The notes below the pieces were generated by a model. The model saw only the letters and a list, made by a program, of their open reading frames with translations, was not told the origin of the DNA and did no database searches. Shown here in pieces: positions 1 through 10,409 of a stretch of DNA of 64,000 bases. The stretch comes from Triticum aestivum (taxonomy: Eukaryota > Streptophyta > Magnoliopsida > Poales > Poaceae): positions 163,318,304 through 163,382,303 of the forward strand of contig NC_057807.1 of NCBI RefSeq assembly GCF_018294505.1, written 5' to 3'. Each line of letters opens with the position of its first letter. Position 1 is the first letter of the stretch. Made by a program: the position numbers and the translations under genes.

Positions 1-1014
1 TCTTCGTAGAATATGTAGGAGCCAATATGAGCATCCAGGCTCCGCTATTGGTTATTGACCGGAGCCGTGTCTCGGTCATGTCTACATAGTTCTCGAACCC
101 GTAGGGTCCACACACTTAAAGTTAGATGACGGTTATATTATGAGTTTATAAGTTATGATGTACCAAAGATAGATCGGATTCCCGGATATGATTACGGACA
201 TGACGAGGAGTCTCAAAATGGTCGAGACATGAAGATTGACATATTGGACGACTATATTCGGACACTGGAATGGCTCTGGGGGTTATCGGATATATACCGG
301 AGTACCGGGGGGTTACCGGAACCCCCCGGGGGGTTAATGGGCCTCATGGGCCCAAAGTGGAGAAGACGAGGGGCGGCCAGGGCAGGCCGCGCGCCCCCTC
401 CCCCTCTAGTCCAAATAGGACAAGGGGGGCGGCGGCCCCCTTTCCTTCCTCCCCTCTCTCCCTTCCTTCCCCCTCTCCTACTTGGACAAGGAAAGGAGGG
501 TGTCCTACTCCCGGTGGGAGTAGGACTCCTCCTGGCGCGCCCCCTCCTAGCCGGCTGCCCCCTCCCCCTTGCTCCTTTATATACGGGGCAGGGGGGCACC
601 TCTAGACACAACAACAATTGATCCTTGAGATCTATTAGCCGTGTGCGGTGCCCCCCTCCACTATATTCCACCTCGATAAATCGTAGCGGTGCTTAGGCGA
701 AGCCCTGCATCGGTAGATCATCATCATCGTCACCACACCATCGTGCTGACGGAACTCTCCCTCGACACTCAGCTGGATAGGAGTTTGAGGGACGTCATCG
801 AGCTGAACATGTGCAAGAACTCGGAGGTGTCGTGCTTTTGGTGGTTGATCGGTCGGGCCGTGAAGACGTACGACTACATCAACCGCATTGTGCTAACGCT
901 TCCGCTTTCGGTCTACGAGGGTACGTGGACAACACTCTCCCCTCTCGTTGCTATGCCTCACCATGATCTTGTGTGTGCGTAGGATTTTTTTTGAAATTAC
1001 TATGTTCCCCAACA
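1..1014 (+). mobile_element. 3' portion of a BARE1/WIS/Angela-type Copia LTR
   Basis: The stretch reads as the promoter-distal part of a Triticeae Copia LTR on the + strand. It has the GC-rich block with stacked CCGG-type repeats (about 280-600), a TATA box at 578-583, an R-U5-like region, and an end reading GTTCCCCAACA at 1014. No primer-binding site follows; the next bases belong to a different element. It is therefore either the 3' LTR of an element extending left of the window or a solo LTR. The assignment to BARE1/WIS/Angela is from memory. Short reading frames here are GC-rich noise and I do not call them genes. Confidence 0.82.
578..583 (+). promoter_or_regulatory. TATA box of the Copia LTR
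   Basis: TATATA in the context CTCCTTTATATACGGGG, about 430 bp before the LTR end. This position is normal for a Copia LTR, with U3 to the left and R-U5 to the right. Confidence 0.6.
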
Positions 1015-2857
1015 ATTTATAATTTGGAAACATAAAGTAAATTCATTATTCATTTCGGGACTGGGCATCCCTAGTTCCTTTGCCGTACTCTCGTGCAATG
1101 ACAAGTGAATGAACACTCATCGCGAGAATAACACATCTAGCATGGAAAATATTGGCTACCCTTTACCGCCTTGCGAGTAGTAGAGCACATAAAAGAGAAA
1201 TTTATTTTGAACATTAGAGATGGCACATGCAAATTTGCTTAGGACGACATGGAAATACCGCATATAGGTAGGTAGGTATAGTGGACTCATATGGCAAAAC
1301 TGGTTTAAAGGGTTTTGGATGCACAAGTAGTGATCATACTTAGTGCAAAAATGAAGGCTAGCAAAAAGATTGAGAAGCGACCAACCAAAAAGCGAAAAAT
1401 CTCGCACCCAAGCATTAAGCATAAGTAACACCGAATAATTCATCATAAGTAGGATATAAATTTCATTGCATAACTACTGAATTTCGTGCTTGCATAGGGA
1501 ATCACAAACCTTAACATCAATATTCTTACTAAAGCACAATTACTCATCAACATGACTCACATATCATATCATCATATCTCAAAACCATTACTAAGAATCA
1601 ATTTTATTTTGTCCAATGATCTTCATGAAAGTTTTTATTATATCCTCCTTGTATATCTATCACTTTGGGACTATTTTCATATGTTGCTTTTGATAAGCTC
1701 AAAAAATATAAGTGAAGATCATGAGCATAATAATTTTTTTTCTTTCTCTCAAAATAATCTAAGTGAAGCAAGAGATAATTTCTTAAAAATGTACTAACTC
1801 CCAAATAAATCAAAGTGAAGCATGAGAGCATTTCTTTGAAATTAACAAAGCACACCGTGCTAAAAAAGATATAAGTGAAGTACTAGAGCAAATCCATGGC
1901 TCTAAAAAATTTAAGTGAAGCATAGGAGCAAGCATAGCATAATTTTTGGCTCTATCAAAAGGATGTGTCCAGCAAGGATTCAACACTTAAAACACAAAGG
2001 AAAACAAGCAAAGACTAATATCATACAAGACGCTCCAAGAAACACTCATATCATGTGATGAATAAAAATATAGTTTCAAGTAAAATACCGATGGTTGTTA
2101 GAAGAAAGCGGGGATGCCACTCGGGGCATCCCCAAGCTTAGTTGCTTGCTAGTTCTTTGAATATTATCTTGGGGTGCCTCGGGCATCCCCAATCTTAGCC
2201 TTTTGCTTATCCTTATTCCTTCATCCATCGTAAGATAACCCAAAACTTGAAAACTTCAATCACACAAAACTCAAACAAAACCATCGTGAGATCCGTTAGT
2301 ATAAGAAACCAAACCACTACTATAAGTACTGTATCAAACACATTCTTATTTTGTTTTTGCATTATATCTACTGTATTCCAACTTTTCTATGGCAAAAACT
2401 CATCAAAGAAAACCATAGAATCATCAAAACAAGCACACAATGCAAAGAAAACAGAATCTGTCAAAAACAGAACTGTCTGTAGCAATCTGAAAATTTCGAA
2501 TACTTATGTAACTCCAAAAATTATAAAATAAATTGGTGGACGTGAGTAATTTGTGTATTAATCCTATGCAAAAAGAATCAACTTAAAATCACTCTTCGGT
2601 TTAAAATTAAAAATAATCTCATGAGCGCAAAAGTTTCTGTTTTTCAGCAAGATCAAATAAACTTTCACCCAAGTCTTCCCAAAGGTCTTGCTTGGCACAA
2701 ACACTAATTAAAACCCAAAAGACACAATAAAAACAGTAGTATAATTGTGCTTACACTCAAGAACATAAAGCAAAAGCAAAAATAAATTTTATTCATTGGG
2801 TTGCCTCCCAACAAGCGCTATCGTTTTACGCCCCTAGCTAGGCATAACGCATAGGAT
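1015..2857. other. AT-rich non-coding interior of element F
   Basis: I see no supported reading frame. The stretch contains degenerate short repeats of the form (ctaaaaa)GATATAAGTGAAGCA(ctagagca) at about 1700-1940, and two 'gggatgcc...gggcatccccaa' palindromic blocks at about 2110-2190. The same features recur at 42.2-42.6 kb in element B, so this is ancestral to the family. Confidence 0.65.
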
Positions 2858-3558
2858 CTAAGGTTTGTCACTCTTATCATTGTTTCCCTTGGAGATATTT
2901 GTGCCGGGAAGCTTTGTGAATAAGACATAAAACACATTATCCACGGGAACCTTAGCACTGTCAAGTTGCTTTTTATCATAACCCCTTTGATTTCCGGCAG
3001 TGATCCAAGAATAATGTTGATTAACATCGTTAAAAACTTGTTGGATCATATCTAAAACGGGGACATGCTTTTTAAGATTCTCATCAAAGATTTGGTTATC
3101 TCCAAGCAAATGTCTCAAAGCATAATCACGATTATAAATAATTTCATCAATCACAGGTTTTTCACGATTCATGCCATAAAAATCAAAGATTTCCCTAGCT
3201 TCTCGTATTATGTAGTCGAATTCATTCATCAAAACAAGAGTGGATAATTTTTTAGCTTTAGGATCCTTTATCATAGGCAACTCATAAAACAATCTTTACA
3301 GGGTAGGACGAGTACAAATAAATCTAGTTTCGAGTTCAAAACAACTGCCGAGATGGCTTCCGCATAAGATTTAGTCCTTTTAAGTATAGGGATATCATCA
3401 AGACTTAATTTTCTGACACAATTGAAAAAAATATTGGATATGTTCTTCTCCCATAAAATTCCCTTGCCCCAAAACAAAAGTTTTGGCATCCAGATTACCC
3501 GTATGCTCCCTTTAGGAGTTAGGCCATCATCTGTTTCTTCAATACCAAAGTCACTCAT
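2858..3558 (-). pseudogene. Gag-like protein of element F, frameshifted
   Basis: The frame opens at an ATG complementary to 3556-3558 (protein start MSDFGIEETD) and runs to a stop at 3271-3273. The homologous protein continues in a second frame (3292 to 2858, start MFYELPMIKD). A small indel near 3280 has split one gene of about 230 codons. The protein is mixed alpha-helical with a motif NEFDYIIREAREIF. It aligns with HEFRFIIKEAKEFF in the protein of element B (43230-44024), and both are followed by YG/YR-x-x-P-I/V-(I/E) and a basic tail. It lies directly downstream of the primer-binding site, where gag is expected. I see no zinc knuckle or protease, so 'gag-like' rests on position only. Confidence 0.6.
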
Positions 3559-3738
3559 GGTGACAAGTTCAAGCAAATAATAGATCTGACGAGGAAACGG
3601 CGAATGAAAAAAAGAGGGCGAATAAAACGGCAAATTTTTGTGAAGTTGGGGAGAGGAAAATGAGAGGCAAATGGCAAATAATGTAAACTGCAAGGAGATG
3701 ATATTTGTGATTAGGCACCTAGTTGATGTTGAAGATCC

Positions 3739-3756
3739 TCCCGGGCAACGGCGCCA
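3739..3756 (-). promoter_or_regulatory. Primer-binding site 1 of element F (tRNA-Asp)
   Basis: The + strand reads TCCCGGGCAACGGCGCCA. This matches the 3' end of plant tRNA-Asp(GUC), TCCCCGGCAACGGCGCCA, at 17 of 18 positions. Its place just inside the LTR fixes the element's orientation as minus. Confidence 0.85.
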
Positions 3757-3963
3757 GAAATTCCTTTTGATATCTGCTAGAACTACGTCGGTATTTCCCC
3801 AAAGAGGAAGGGATGGTGCAGTATAGCGACGGTAGGTATTTCCCTCAGTGATGAGACCAAGGTTATCGAACCAGTGCGAGAACCTCCTCACACCACGTAA
3901 ACAACACCTGCACACAAATAACAAATACTCGCAACCCGACGTGTTAAAGGGGTTGTAAATCCC

Positions 3964-3981
3964 TCCCCGACAACAGCGCTA
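3964..3981 (-). promoter_or_regulatory. Primer-binding site 2 (duplicated, decayed)
   Basis: The + strand reads TCCCCGACAACAGCGCTA, three mismatches from tRNA-Asp. It lies between the duplicated LTR end and the main LTR. Confidence 0.75.
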
Positions 3982-3992
3982 GAAATTCCTTT

Positions 3993-5578
3993 TGATGTCT
4001 GCTAGAACTACGTCGGTATTTCCCCAAAGAGGAAGGGGTGATGCAGTATAGCGATGGTAGGTATTTCCCTCAGTGATGAAACCAAGGTTATCGAACTAGT
4101 AGGAGAACCTCCTCACACCATATAAACAACACCTGCACACAAATAACAAATACACGCAACCCGACGTGTTAAAGGGGTTGTCAATCCCTTCCGAGGTACG
4201 GCGCCTCAAGATAGGCAAATAACATGAGGTAAAAGTGGTAGATAGGATAAATAGATCGTGGAACAAATAAATTGCAGCAAGGTATTTTTGTATTTTGGTT
4301 TAATAGATCTGAAAATAAATGCAAGGGAAAATAGAGCGCAAAGGCAAATATGATGAAAAGAGACTCGGGGGCCGTCGGTTTCACTAGTGGCTTCTCTTGA
4401 GAAAAATAGCAAACAGTGGGAAAACAATTACTGTTGTACAATTGATAGAACTTCAAATAATCATGATGATATCCAGGCAAGGATCATTATATAGGCATCA
4501 CATCCAATATTAGTAGACCGACTCCTGCCTGCATCTACTACTATTACTCCACGCATCAACCGCTATCCAGCATGCATCTAGTGTATTAAGTTCATGATAA
4601 AACGGAGTAATGCAATAAGAACGATGACATGATGTAGACGATATCCATTTATCTATTGCGGAGATATAGATCTCATCTTGTTATCCTTAGTAGCAACGAT
4701 ACATACGTGTCGGTTCCCCTTCTGTCACTGGGATCAAGCACCGTAAGATCGAACCCACTACAAAGCACCTCTCCCCATTGCAAGATAAATAGATCAAGTT
4801 GGCCAAACAAAACCCAAATATCAGAGAAGAAATTACGAGGCAATAAGCAATCATGCATATAAGAGATCAAAGAAGACTCAAATAACTTTCTTGGATAAAA
4901 ACATAGATTTGATCATAAACTCAAAGTTCATCGGATCCCAACAAACACACCGCAAAAAGACTTGCATCATATGGATCTCCAAGAGACCATTGTATTGATA
5001 ATCAAAAGAGAGAGGGAGGAAGCCATCTAGCTACTAACTATGGACCCATAGGTCCACAAAGAACTACTCGCGCATCATAGGAGAGGCGCTAATGGAAGTG
5101 GTGAACCCCTCCATGACGGTGTCTAGATTGGATCTGGTGGTTTTGGACTCTGCGACGGCTTGAATTGATTTTCATTGTCTCTCTAGGGTTTCTGGAATAT
5201 TTGGGTATCTACAGAGGAAAGAGGCGGTTCAGGAGGCACCCAAGGTGGGCAGCACCCACCAAGGCGCGCCTGGCCCTGCTGGCGCGCCCTAGTGGGTGCT
5301 GCTCCCCTAGAGCAGCCCCCAGGTGCTTCCTTGGCCCACTGGCTTTCTTCAAGCCCAAAAAATCCTCCAGGAGTTTCGTTGTGTTTGGACTCCGTTTGAT
5401 ATTAATTTCCCGCGGTGTATAAAACGTGCAGAAAACAACAATTGGCACTGGGCACTATGTCAATAGGTTAGTAACAAAAAATGATATAAAATGACTATAA
5501 AATGATTGTAAACATCCAAGAGTGATAATATAACAGCATGGAACAATCGAAAATTATAGATACATTGGAAACATATCA
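3993..5578 (-). mobile_element. 5' LTR of element F
   Basis: About 1,586 bp. The minus-strand sense begins TGATATGTTTCCAATG (5578) and ends GCAGACATCA (3993), giving TG...CA ends. A second copy of the terminal about 195 bp begins at 3768. The expected 'tatatata' promoter motif seen in element B (45471-45478) is here only GTATCTACAG near 5205, so the promoter is probably decayed. Confidence 0.75.
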
Positions 5579-6003
5579 ATGGGGCGCTGGCGCCGCAAAG
5601 CGCTCGATGAACAGGCCATGCAGTTCTTCCTAGGAAGCCACCGAGGACTCCGGCAGATTGAGGAACCAAGCGCGTGGCATATCTACGAGAGCCCTAGGGA
5701 GCCAATTTTCCATGACCTTGTCGTTGCCACCGGCCTCCCTGATGGCCTCCGCGTACGTCTAGATGATCTCCAGGTGGTCCACCGTGTCACGGTATCGCGA
5801 CGGCAATCCCGGCCTGAACTTCGGCGGCCATCGCACCCGCCGCAAGGCGGGGGCGAAGGCCCGGTGACCCGTGGCGCCCTTGAACGCGCCCGGCTGCCCT
5901 CTGAGTGGATGATGGCCTCCATGGAAGCGATACGGCGAGAGGGGTGGAAGGCGCAGCGGGCGAGGGAGAGATCTTTCGACATGCCCCTACCTGGCGCGCC
6001 AAA
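5579..6003 (-). pseudogene. gag fragment of Tat-lineage Gypsy element D
   Basis: Read on the minus strand, this encodes a retrotransposon gag stretch with stop codons. Recognisable blocks are KVMENWLPRAL, then WFLNLPESSVAS, then ELHGLFIERF. These parallel the gag of element A (KVMANWFPMAL ... WLLNLAPG ... FIANFQGT). In-frame stops interrupt it (for example after DHLEII and after SSVAS), and it is cut at 5578 by element F. The PBS and LTR follow at 5984-6004. Confidence 0.75.
5984..6001 (-). promoter_or_regulatory. Primer-binding site of element D
   Basis: The + strand CCCCTACCTGGCGCGCCA stands 2 bp from the LTR start at 6004. The identical 18-mer occupies the same position in element A (24097-24114). 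It ends in CCA as a tRNA 3' end should. I do not assign the tRNA. Confidence 0.7.
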
Positions 6004-6169
6004 TGTCGGATTCAGGGCTTCGCAGACCCAAGAAAGGTTCTAACTCTGGGGCGTGTGCGAAGAACTCAACCTCTCTAGCCAGCCAACTTGCTACTCTCAT
6101 GGCCTACCTCGACGAACAAGAAAGGAAATGGACACGGTAGTTTACCCACGTTTAGGCCACCTTGCGGTG
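6004..6169 (-). mobile_element. LTR of element D, left piece
   Basis: Begins TGTCGGATTCAGGGC at 6004 and is interrupted after 6169 by element B. The sequence resumes at 45821. Joining the two sides gives a continuous LTR context ('ttgcggtg' then 'taaaaccctactcctgct'), which resembles the corresponding part of the A LTR. Confidence 0.8.
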
Positions 6170-6481
6170 TGCTACCTCTTGAGCACTGCATTGGTTTTCC
6201 CTTGAAGAGGAAAGGGTGATGCAACAAGTAGCGTAAGTATTTCCCTCAGTTTTGAGAACCAAGGTATCAATCCAGTAGGAGGCTCCACACTAGTCCCTCG
6301 TACCTACACAAACAAACAAGAACCTCACAACCAATGCGATAAAGGGGTTGTCAATCCCTTCACAGCCACTTGCGAAAGTGAGATCTGATAGAGATAATAA
6401 GATAAGATAAATATTTTTGGATTTTTATGATATAGATTGAAAAGTAAATGTTGCAAAGTAAAGTAAATTGGAAACTTATAT
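6170..6481 (-). mobile_element. 3' LTR of element B, part 1
   Basis: Starts TGCTACCTCTTGAGC and is cut by element A after the target duplication TATAT (6477-6481). It aligns with 44277-44595 of the 5' LTR. Confidence 0.85.
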
Positions 6482-7388
6482 TGTCGGATTTTGGGTTCCG
6501 GCAGACCCTTGAGGTTCGACCACTAGGGTGCGCGCGAAGATCTTTCCCCTACCAGCTCACGTCGCGAAGTCTCACAAGGATCTAAGCCAGAAAGATGGAC
6601 ACACAAGGGACACGAGATTTATACTGGTTTAGGCCACCATTGTGGTGTAATACCCTACTCCAGTGTGTGGTGTGGCTGATTGCCTCAGGGGCTAATGATG
6701 AACAATACAAAGGGAGAACAGCCTCGTGAGGGGCTGTTCTTGAGCTGGTGCAATGAACTGCTTGGGTGAGTTCAGTAGACTCTCTCTAGTCTATGCGTCT
6801 TTTTGAGATGGATGATCGATGCATTTACTCTGTGGTGGCTAGTCCTATTTATAGAGCGAGCCCTGGGCCTCTCCCCAAATAATGAGCGGGAAGGGCGCCA
6901 TCAATTGGCTATTTTGAAGGGGAACATCTAGTACACTTATCCTGACTAAAGTTGGTCTTCGGATGCCAAAGGCTCTGACGATGATGCTGTCCTGGGCTCC
7001 ACAATGACCTCCATCCTGCCGTTCGGCTGGTCTTGGTCTTGTTGAACCGAAACGGTAACCTTTGCATGATGCCTTGGCCTGTGCTTGCCCCCTTTGCACC
7101 AAAGGGGAAACAAGGGCACTGTGCAGGCCGGCACCCGCCTTGTCTAGATCGTCATCGCTTGCGGGCTCCTCGCGAGGTACCCTGCCTTGATCTCTCCGCC
7201 TCCTCGCGAGCCTGCCTGATGAGGCTCTTCCTGAGGAAGCTTCCTATCGTCCGCCCCGCGAGGCTTGGCCCCTCGCGAGGGTCTTGAGCTTGAGCTGATG
7301 ATGCTGGGCTGCACTGGGCCCCCACTTGAGCCATGCCGCAGGCCACAGGCAGGCAAGTCTAGGGAACCCCATTCCCAGAATGCCGACA
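6482..7388 (-). mobile_element. 3' LTR of element A
   Basis: 907 bp from TGTCGGATTTTGGG to ATGCCGACA. It keeps an intact minus-strand TATAAATA box (6846-6853). About 5-6% differences from the 5' LTR over the first 450 bp by eye. Confidence 0.87.
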
Positions 7389-7689
7389 GTAGCCCCCGGG
7401 CCCAAGGCGCGCCCGGACTTGGCTTAGCAGCGAAGCGAAGGGGCAAGTGCGAAGCGCCACGGGCCCCAACAGCATGCGGCCTTGGGCGCCGCATGGCGAT
7501 TGGTTGGATGTGGGCGTCTCCGCTTCCCCACGACGACTCGGCAACTGTCCATCTGACAAAAAGAGGTGCCCGGTCCAGACTTACCTGCTTTGTTCTCGCT
7601 TGCCTTGCTCCAGATCCCCTTTCTCGCTCTTCCCCTTCCTACTTCCGAAATCCTCCAGATCTGTCTCAATCCTTCCCGTCCGGCAAGCC
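7389..7689. other. PPT side of element A and 5' region of its antisense gene
   Basis: The bases next to the LTR (GTAGCCCCCGGG) give a purine-rich CCCGGGGGCTAC on the minus strand, as expected for a polypurine tract. The rest is CT-rich leader of the antisense gene. No clear TATA is present; GACAAAAAGAGG near 7556 lies where one would be expected. Confidence 0.5.
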
Positions 7690-9379
7690 ATGGCGCCTCG
7701 CAAGACCCCGACCGAGGCCTGGTACTCACCGGCTCTGGATCCCCCGAATGTGTCGGAGAAGAATCTCGCCCTCATGCGCCTGAGGATGGTGGCGCAGGGC
7801 AACAAGGGAGCGACTGTGCTCAAGGCCGGCTCCGACCAGCCTGAAGGCAAGGGGAGCACCTTCTACCCGCTCTTTGTGAGCGCCATCATCGCCGGTCTGG
7901 TGCCCCCTTTTTCCGAGTTCTTCCTTGCTGTTCTTCACTTGTACAACTTGCAAGATCTGCACCTGCACCCCAACTCTGTTCTTCTCCTGGCAATTTTCAC
8001 CTACTATTGTGAGGCTCACATTGGGGTAAAGTCCTCAATGGCCTTGCTGCGTCATTACTTTTACCTCTGGGTTTCTCGTGGCCCCATCTCCGCATGTGCG
8101 AGCTTTATCGCATACTCCAGCTCCAACGCCATCTCGAAGCCTGGGAAGAGGATCGAAGGCTTCCGGAGCAAGTGGGTCATGGTGGATGTCGGGCGCCTCC
8201 ACCCCCGACTGGTGCTGAATACGGGGCAGCCCAAGGCCGTCGATGCGTGGTCTCGCGCGGAGCTTGTTGACCCCCGTGCGAGGGCAGTGCTGAAGAGGAT
8301 GAACGCGGACCTGAGGCCAGGCAATTTGGGGGCGGCGACGCTGACCGGGGCCACACTTCTGAGGGAGTTCCTGGAGCACCGGGTGGATCCACTCCGGGAG
8401 CACTCGCTACCATTGTGGAGGCTTGGGGAAGCGTACGCCGCCCTTCGCCTGAGCTCCGTGGCCCTGGCCGGCGAAGATCTGGTTGCGGCTCTCGACTCCT
8501 TGGTCGGGGGAGACATGGTGAGGCCGGAGGGCGCTCCCGTCCCCCTGTTTCTTCGCGGCGATTGGGAGCAGGTGGTGAACGCCATGCCCACCTTCAACGG
8601 TGAGGGGCTGGTGCCCGCAAAAGCTCCCGGGGATCTGGCGGCATTGCCGATGGTGAATGTGTCCTCCAGTGACACCAGCGGGAGTGAGGAGGAAGAAGAG
8701 GAGGAGGAGGAAGAAGAGTCTGGCTCTGAGGCGACTGGCGAGGAGTCGGGGGATTCCTTCCCTCGACGCAGGTCCCGCGCCCTCCGCTCCATGCCGGACG
8801 ACGACGAGGCCGGTGCTAGGCGAGGAGGGGAGGATTCTCCCCTGGTCCCGAGGAAGGGCATGTCGGGGCTGGTTCTCCCAGGGTCTGCTCTGGCTCCGGG
8901 GCGGTCTAAGGCCAGCTCCGGCCTTCCCGACGCGCCCTCTGCTTCCGGGCCTCCCAAGGCCGATCCCAACTGTAGGCTCTCGGGCTTCAAGTTTGGCCGG
9001 AGGCTGCTTGAGTCCGCGAACGGTGACCAGTAAGTGCCCGATCCGCGCTTTGCTTTGTTTCTGCCGCCGAGACTTGACGTCTGCACTCTTTTGGCCAGGC
9101 CGGCACCTGCGGCGAAGAGGTTGAAAGGGGCTTCTGCGGCCCTGCTTGAGGCGAGTTTGTCTGCCGGGGCAGCGCCTTCGTCTGCGGGGAAAGGAGGCAT
9201 CGAGGCTCGTGCCTCCCCTGCCCGGTCGTCCTCGCGAGCCAAGCAGGGACACTCTGGCGAGGAGTCAGCCCCCGTGGCCCCGCTGACGCTGGAGGTGCCT
9301 GGGCTTGGTGCTTCCGCTAAGGTGTCCAAGGCCTGGGAGGCTCCTTCCTCCCAAGCCATGATCACACTGCCGTCCTCTC
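7690..9379 (+). pseudogene. Antisense accessory gene of element A, 5' part
   Basis: Runs opposite to gag-pol. It starts MAPRKTPTEAWYSP at 7690 (CCATGG context) and is open to TAA at 9031-9033. Roughly residues 50-150 form a helical, hydrophobic domain (STFYPLFVSAIIAGLVPPF ... LLLAIFTYYCEAHIGV). It matches the 'putative gypsy type transposon' family (Pfam Transposase_28 as I remember it), a family of unknown function despite its name. An acidic tract of 11 Glu follows, then a basic, proline-rich linker. TAA falls at a damaged splice donor (CAG|TAAGTG, one G missing); the frame resumes after an acceptor at 9097-9098. The gene is then cut by the Fatima insertion at 9380 and continues at 18539. 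Confidence 0.7.
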
Positions 9380-9861
9380 TGTCGGTGTCAAAACCGGCGG
9401 ATCTCGGGTAGGGGGTCCCGATCTGTGCGTCAAGGCTAATGGTAATAGGAAGCAAGGGACACAAATGTTTACCCAGGTTCGGGCCCTCTCGATGGAGGTA
9501 AAACCCTACTTCCTGCTTGATTAATATTGAAGATATGGGTAGTACAAGAGTAGATCTACCACGAGATCATAGAGGCTAAACCCTATGAGCTAGCCTATGA
9601 TGGTATGATTGTAATTGTGATCGGCCTTCTAAGGACCAACCTCTCCGGTTTATATAGACACCGGAGAGGGCTAGGGTTTACATGGAGTCGGTTACAAGGA
9701 AGGAAACACAATATCTGGATCACCAAGCTTGCCTTCCATGCCAAGGAGAGTCCCATCCAGACACGGGCCAAAGTCTTGATTCTTGTATCTTCACGCTTCA
9801 ATAGTCCGGACGATGTATACAGTCCGGCTGTCCGGATACCCCCTAATCCAGGACTCCCTCA
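9380..9861 (-). mobile_element. 3' LTR of the Fatima-like element
   Basis: Starts TGTCGGTGTCAAAACC and ends AGGACTCCCTCA. Minus-strand TATATAAA at 9649-9656. It is followed by GTAGCCCCTGAACC, which gives GGTTCAGGGGCTAC on the minus strand, the polypurine tract; the same block follows the LTR of element E at 46606. Confidence 0.9.
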
Positions 9862-10298
9862 GTAGCCCCTGAACCAGGCTTCAATGACGATGAGTCCGGC
9901 GCGCAGTATTGTCTTCGGCATTGCAAGGCGGGTTCCTTCTCCGAATACTCCAAAGTAATTATCGAACACTTGAATCGTGTCCGGATCCACAAAATGATCT
10001 TCACACACCGCTGTAGAGAGAATGATATTTCACAAATGCAATCTGCTGACAACTTTTTAGACAATGACATGTCATTACGGTCGGATCATTATTCGAACCG
10101 TTTTCCCACAACCAGCCACAGCGCATATTGCGAGGCGGTTTCTTTGACACGTCTTGTCAAAGCAGAGATCGTGTCCCCTTATCACGGGATTCTCATCAAT
10201 ACGGGTATGGGTAATCCCACCACGCCATCAATCGTGGCGCTTGGGAAGCAAGCGATTCCCAACGGGCAAGTGGGGAGGCGCACCGCTTTCGTCGCCTC

Positions 10299-10304
10299 TA
10301 TAAA
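10299..10304 (+). promoter_or_regulatory. TATA box of the antisense gene
   Basis: TATAAA in CCTCTATAAAGGGACA, then a CT-rich leader and the ATG at 10410, a spacing of 111 bp. It is on the strand opposite to gag-pol, so it is not the LTR promoter. An equivalent TATTTAAA lies 82 bp before the ATG in element E. Confidence 0.65.
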
Positions 10305-10409
10305 GGGACAAGATTTCCTCATTTTTACCCACGCCTTCTTCCTCCTTTGCCCACCCTTGCCCCCTCGAGCTCCAGCGCCCAAGCCCAAGTCTTCTCCGCA
10401 CAGCTAAAC

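Larger units (their letters stand above)
3739..4188. repeat. 225-bp tandem duplication covering primer-binding site and LTR end
   Basis: Unit 1 (3739-3963) and unit 2 (3964-4188) each start with a tRNA-Asp-like primer-binding site, then 'gaaattccttttgat', then about 195 bp of LTR terminal sequence ('ctgctagaactacgtcgg' and on to 'aaaggggttgt(a/c)aatccc'). The spacing is 225 bp, measured from the shared 'gaaattcc' at 3757 and 3982. The units differ at several scattered positions, so the duplication is old or was made from diverged templates. Confidence 0.85.
1015..5578 (-). mobile_element. Element F: partial Sabrina/WHAM-like retrotransposon
   Basis: A minus-strand LTR element whose 3' half lies left of the window behind the Copia LTR. 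The order on the minus strand is LTR (5578 to 3993), primer-binding sites for tRNA-Asp, a gag-like frame (3558-2858), then a long AT-rich non-coding interior (2857-1015). The interior contains repeated 'aagtgaagcat/aagtgaagcac' phrases and the 'ggttgcctcccaacaagcgc' block, both also present in element B at 41.8-43.2 kb. No protease, RT or integrase is visible, so it looks non-autonomous. Its right end at 5578 abuts the gag of element D, so F inserted into D. Confidence 0.75.

Noticed and set aside
229..671. Overlapping long frames on both strands rich in Pro, Gly and Arg
   Set aside because: They lie in the GC-rich U3 block of the Copia LTR, are open in several frames at once and have no protein-like pattern.
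689..982. A 97-codon + strand frame near the LTR end
   Set aside because: It covers the R-U5 part of the LTR after the TATA box; known LTRs of this type are not coding here and the frame has no recognisable domain.
8061..9464. A 467-codon minus-strand frame opposite the antisense gene of element A
   Set aside because: It is the complement of a GC-rich coding region, full of Ser/Arg/Ala, and runs on into the Fatima LTR; the + strand frame has the conserved domain and codon pattern.
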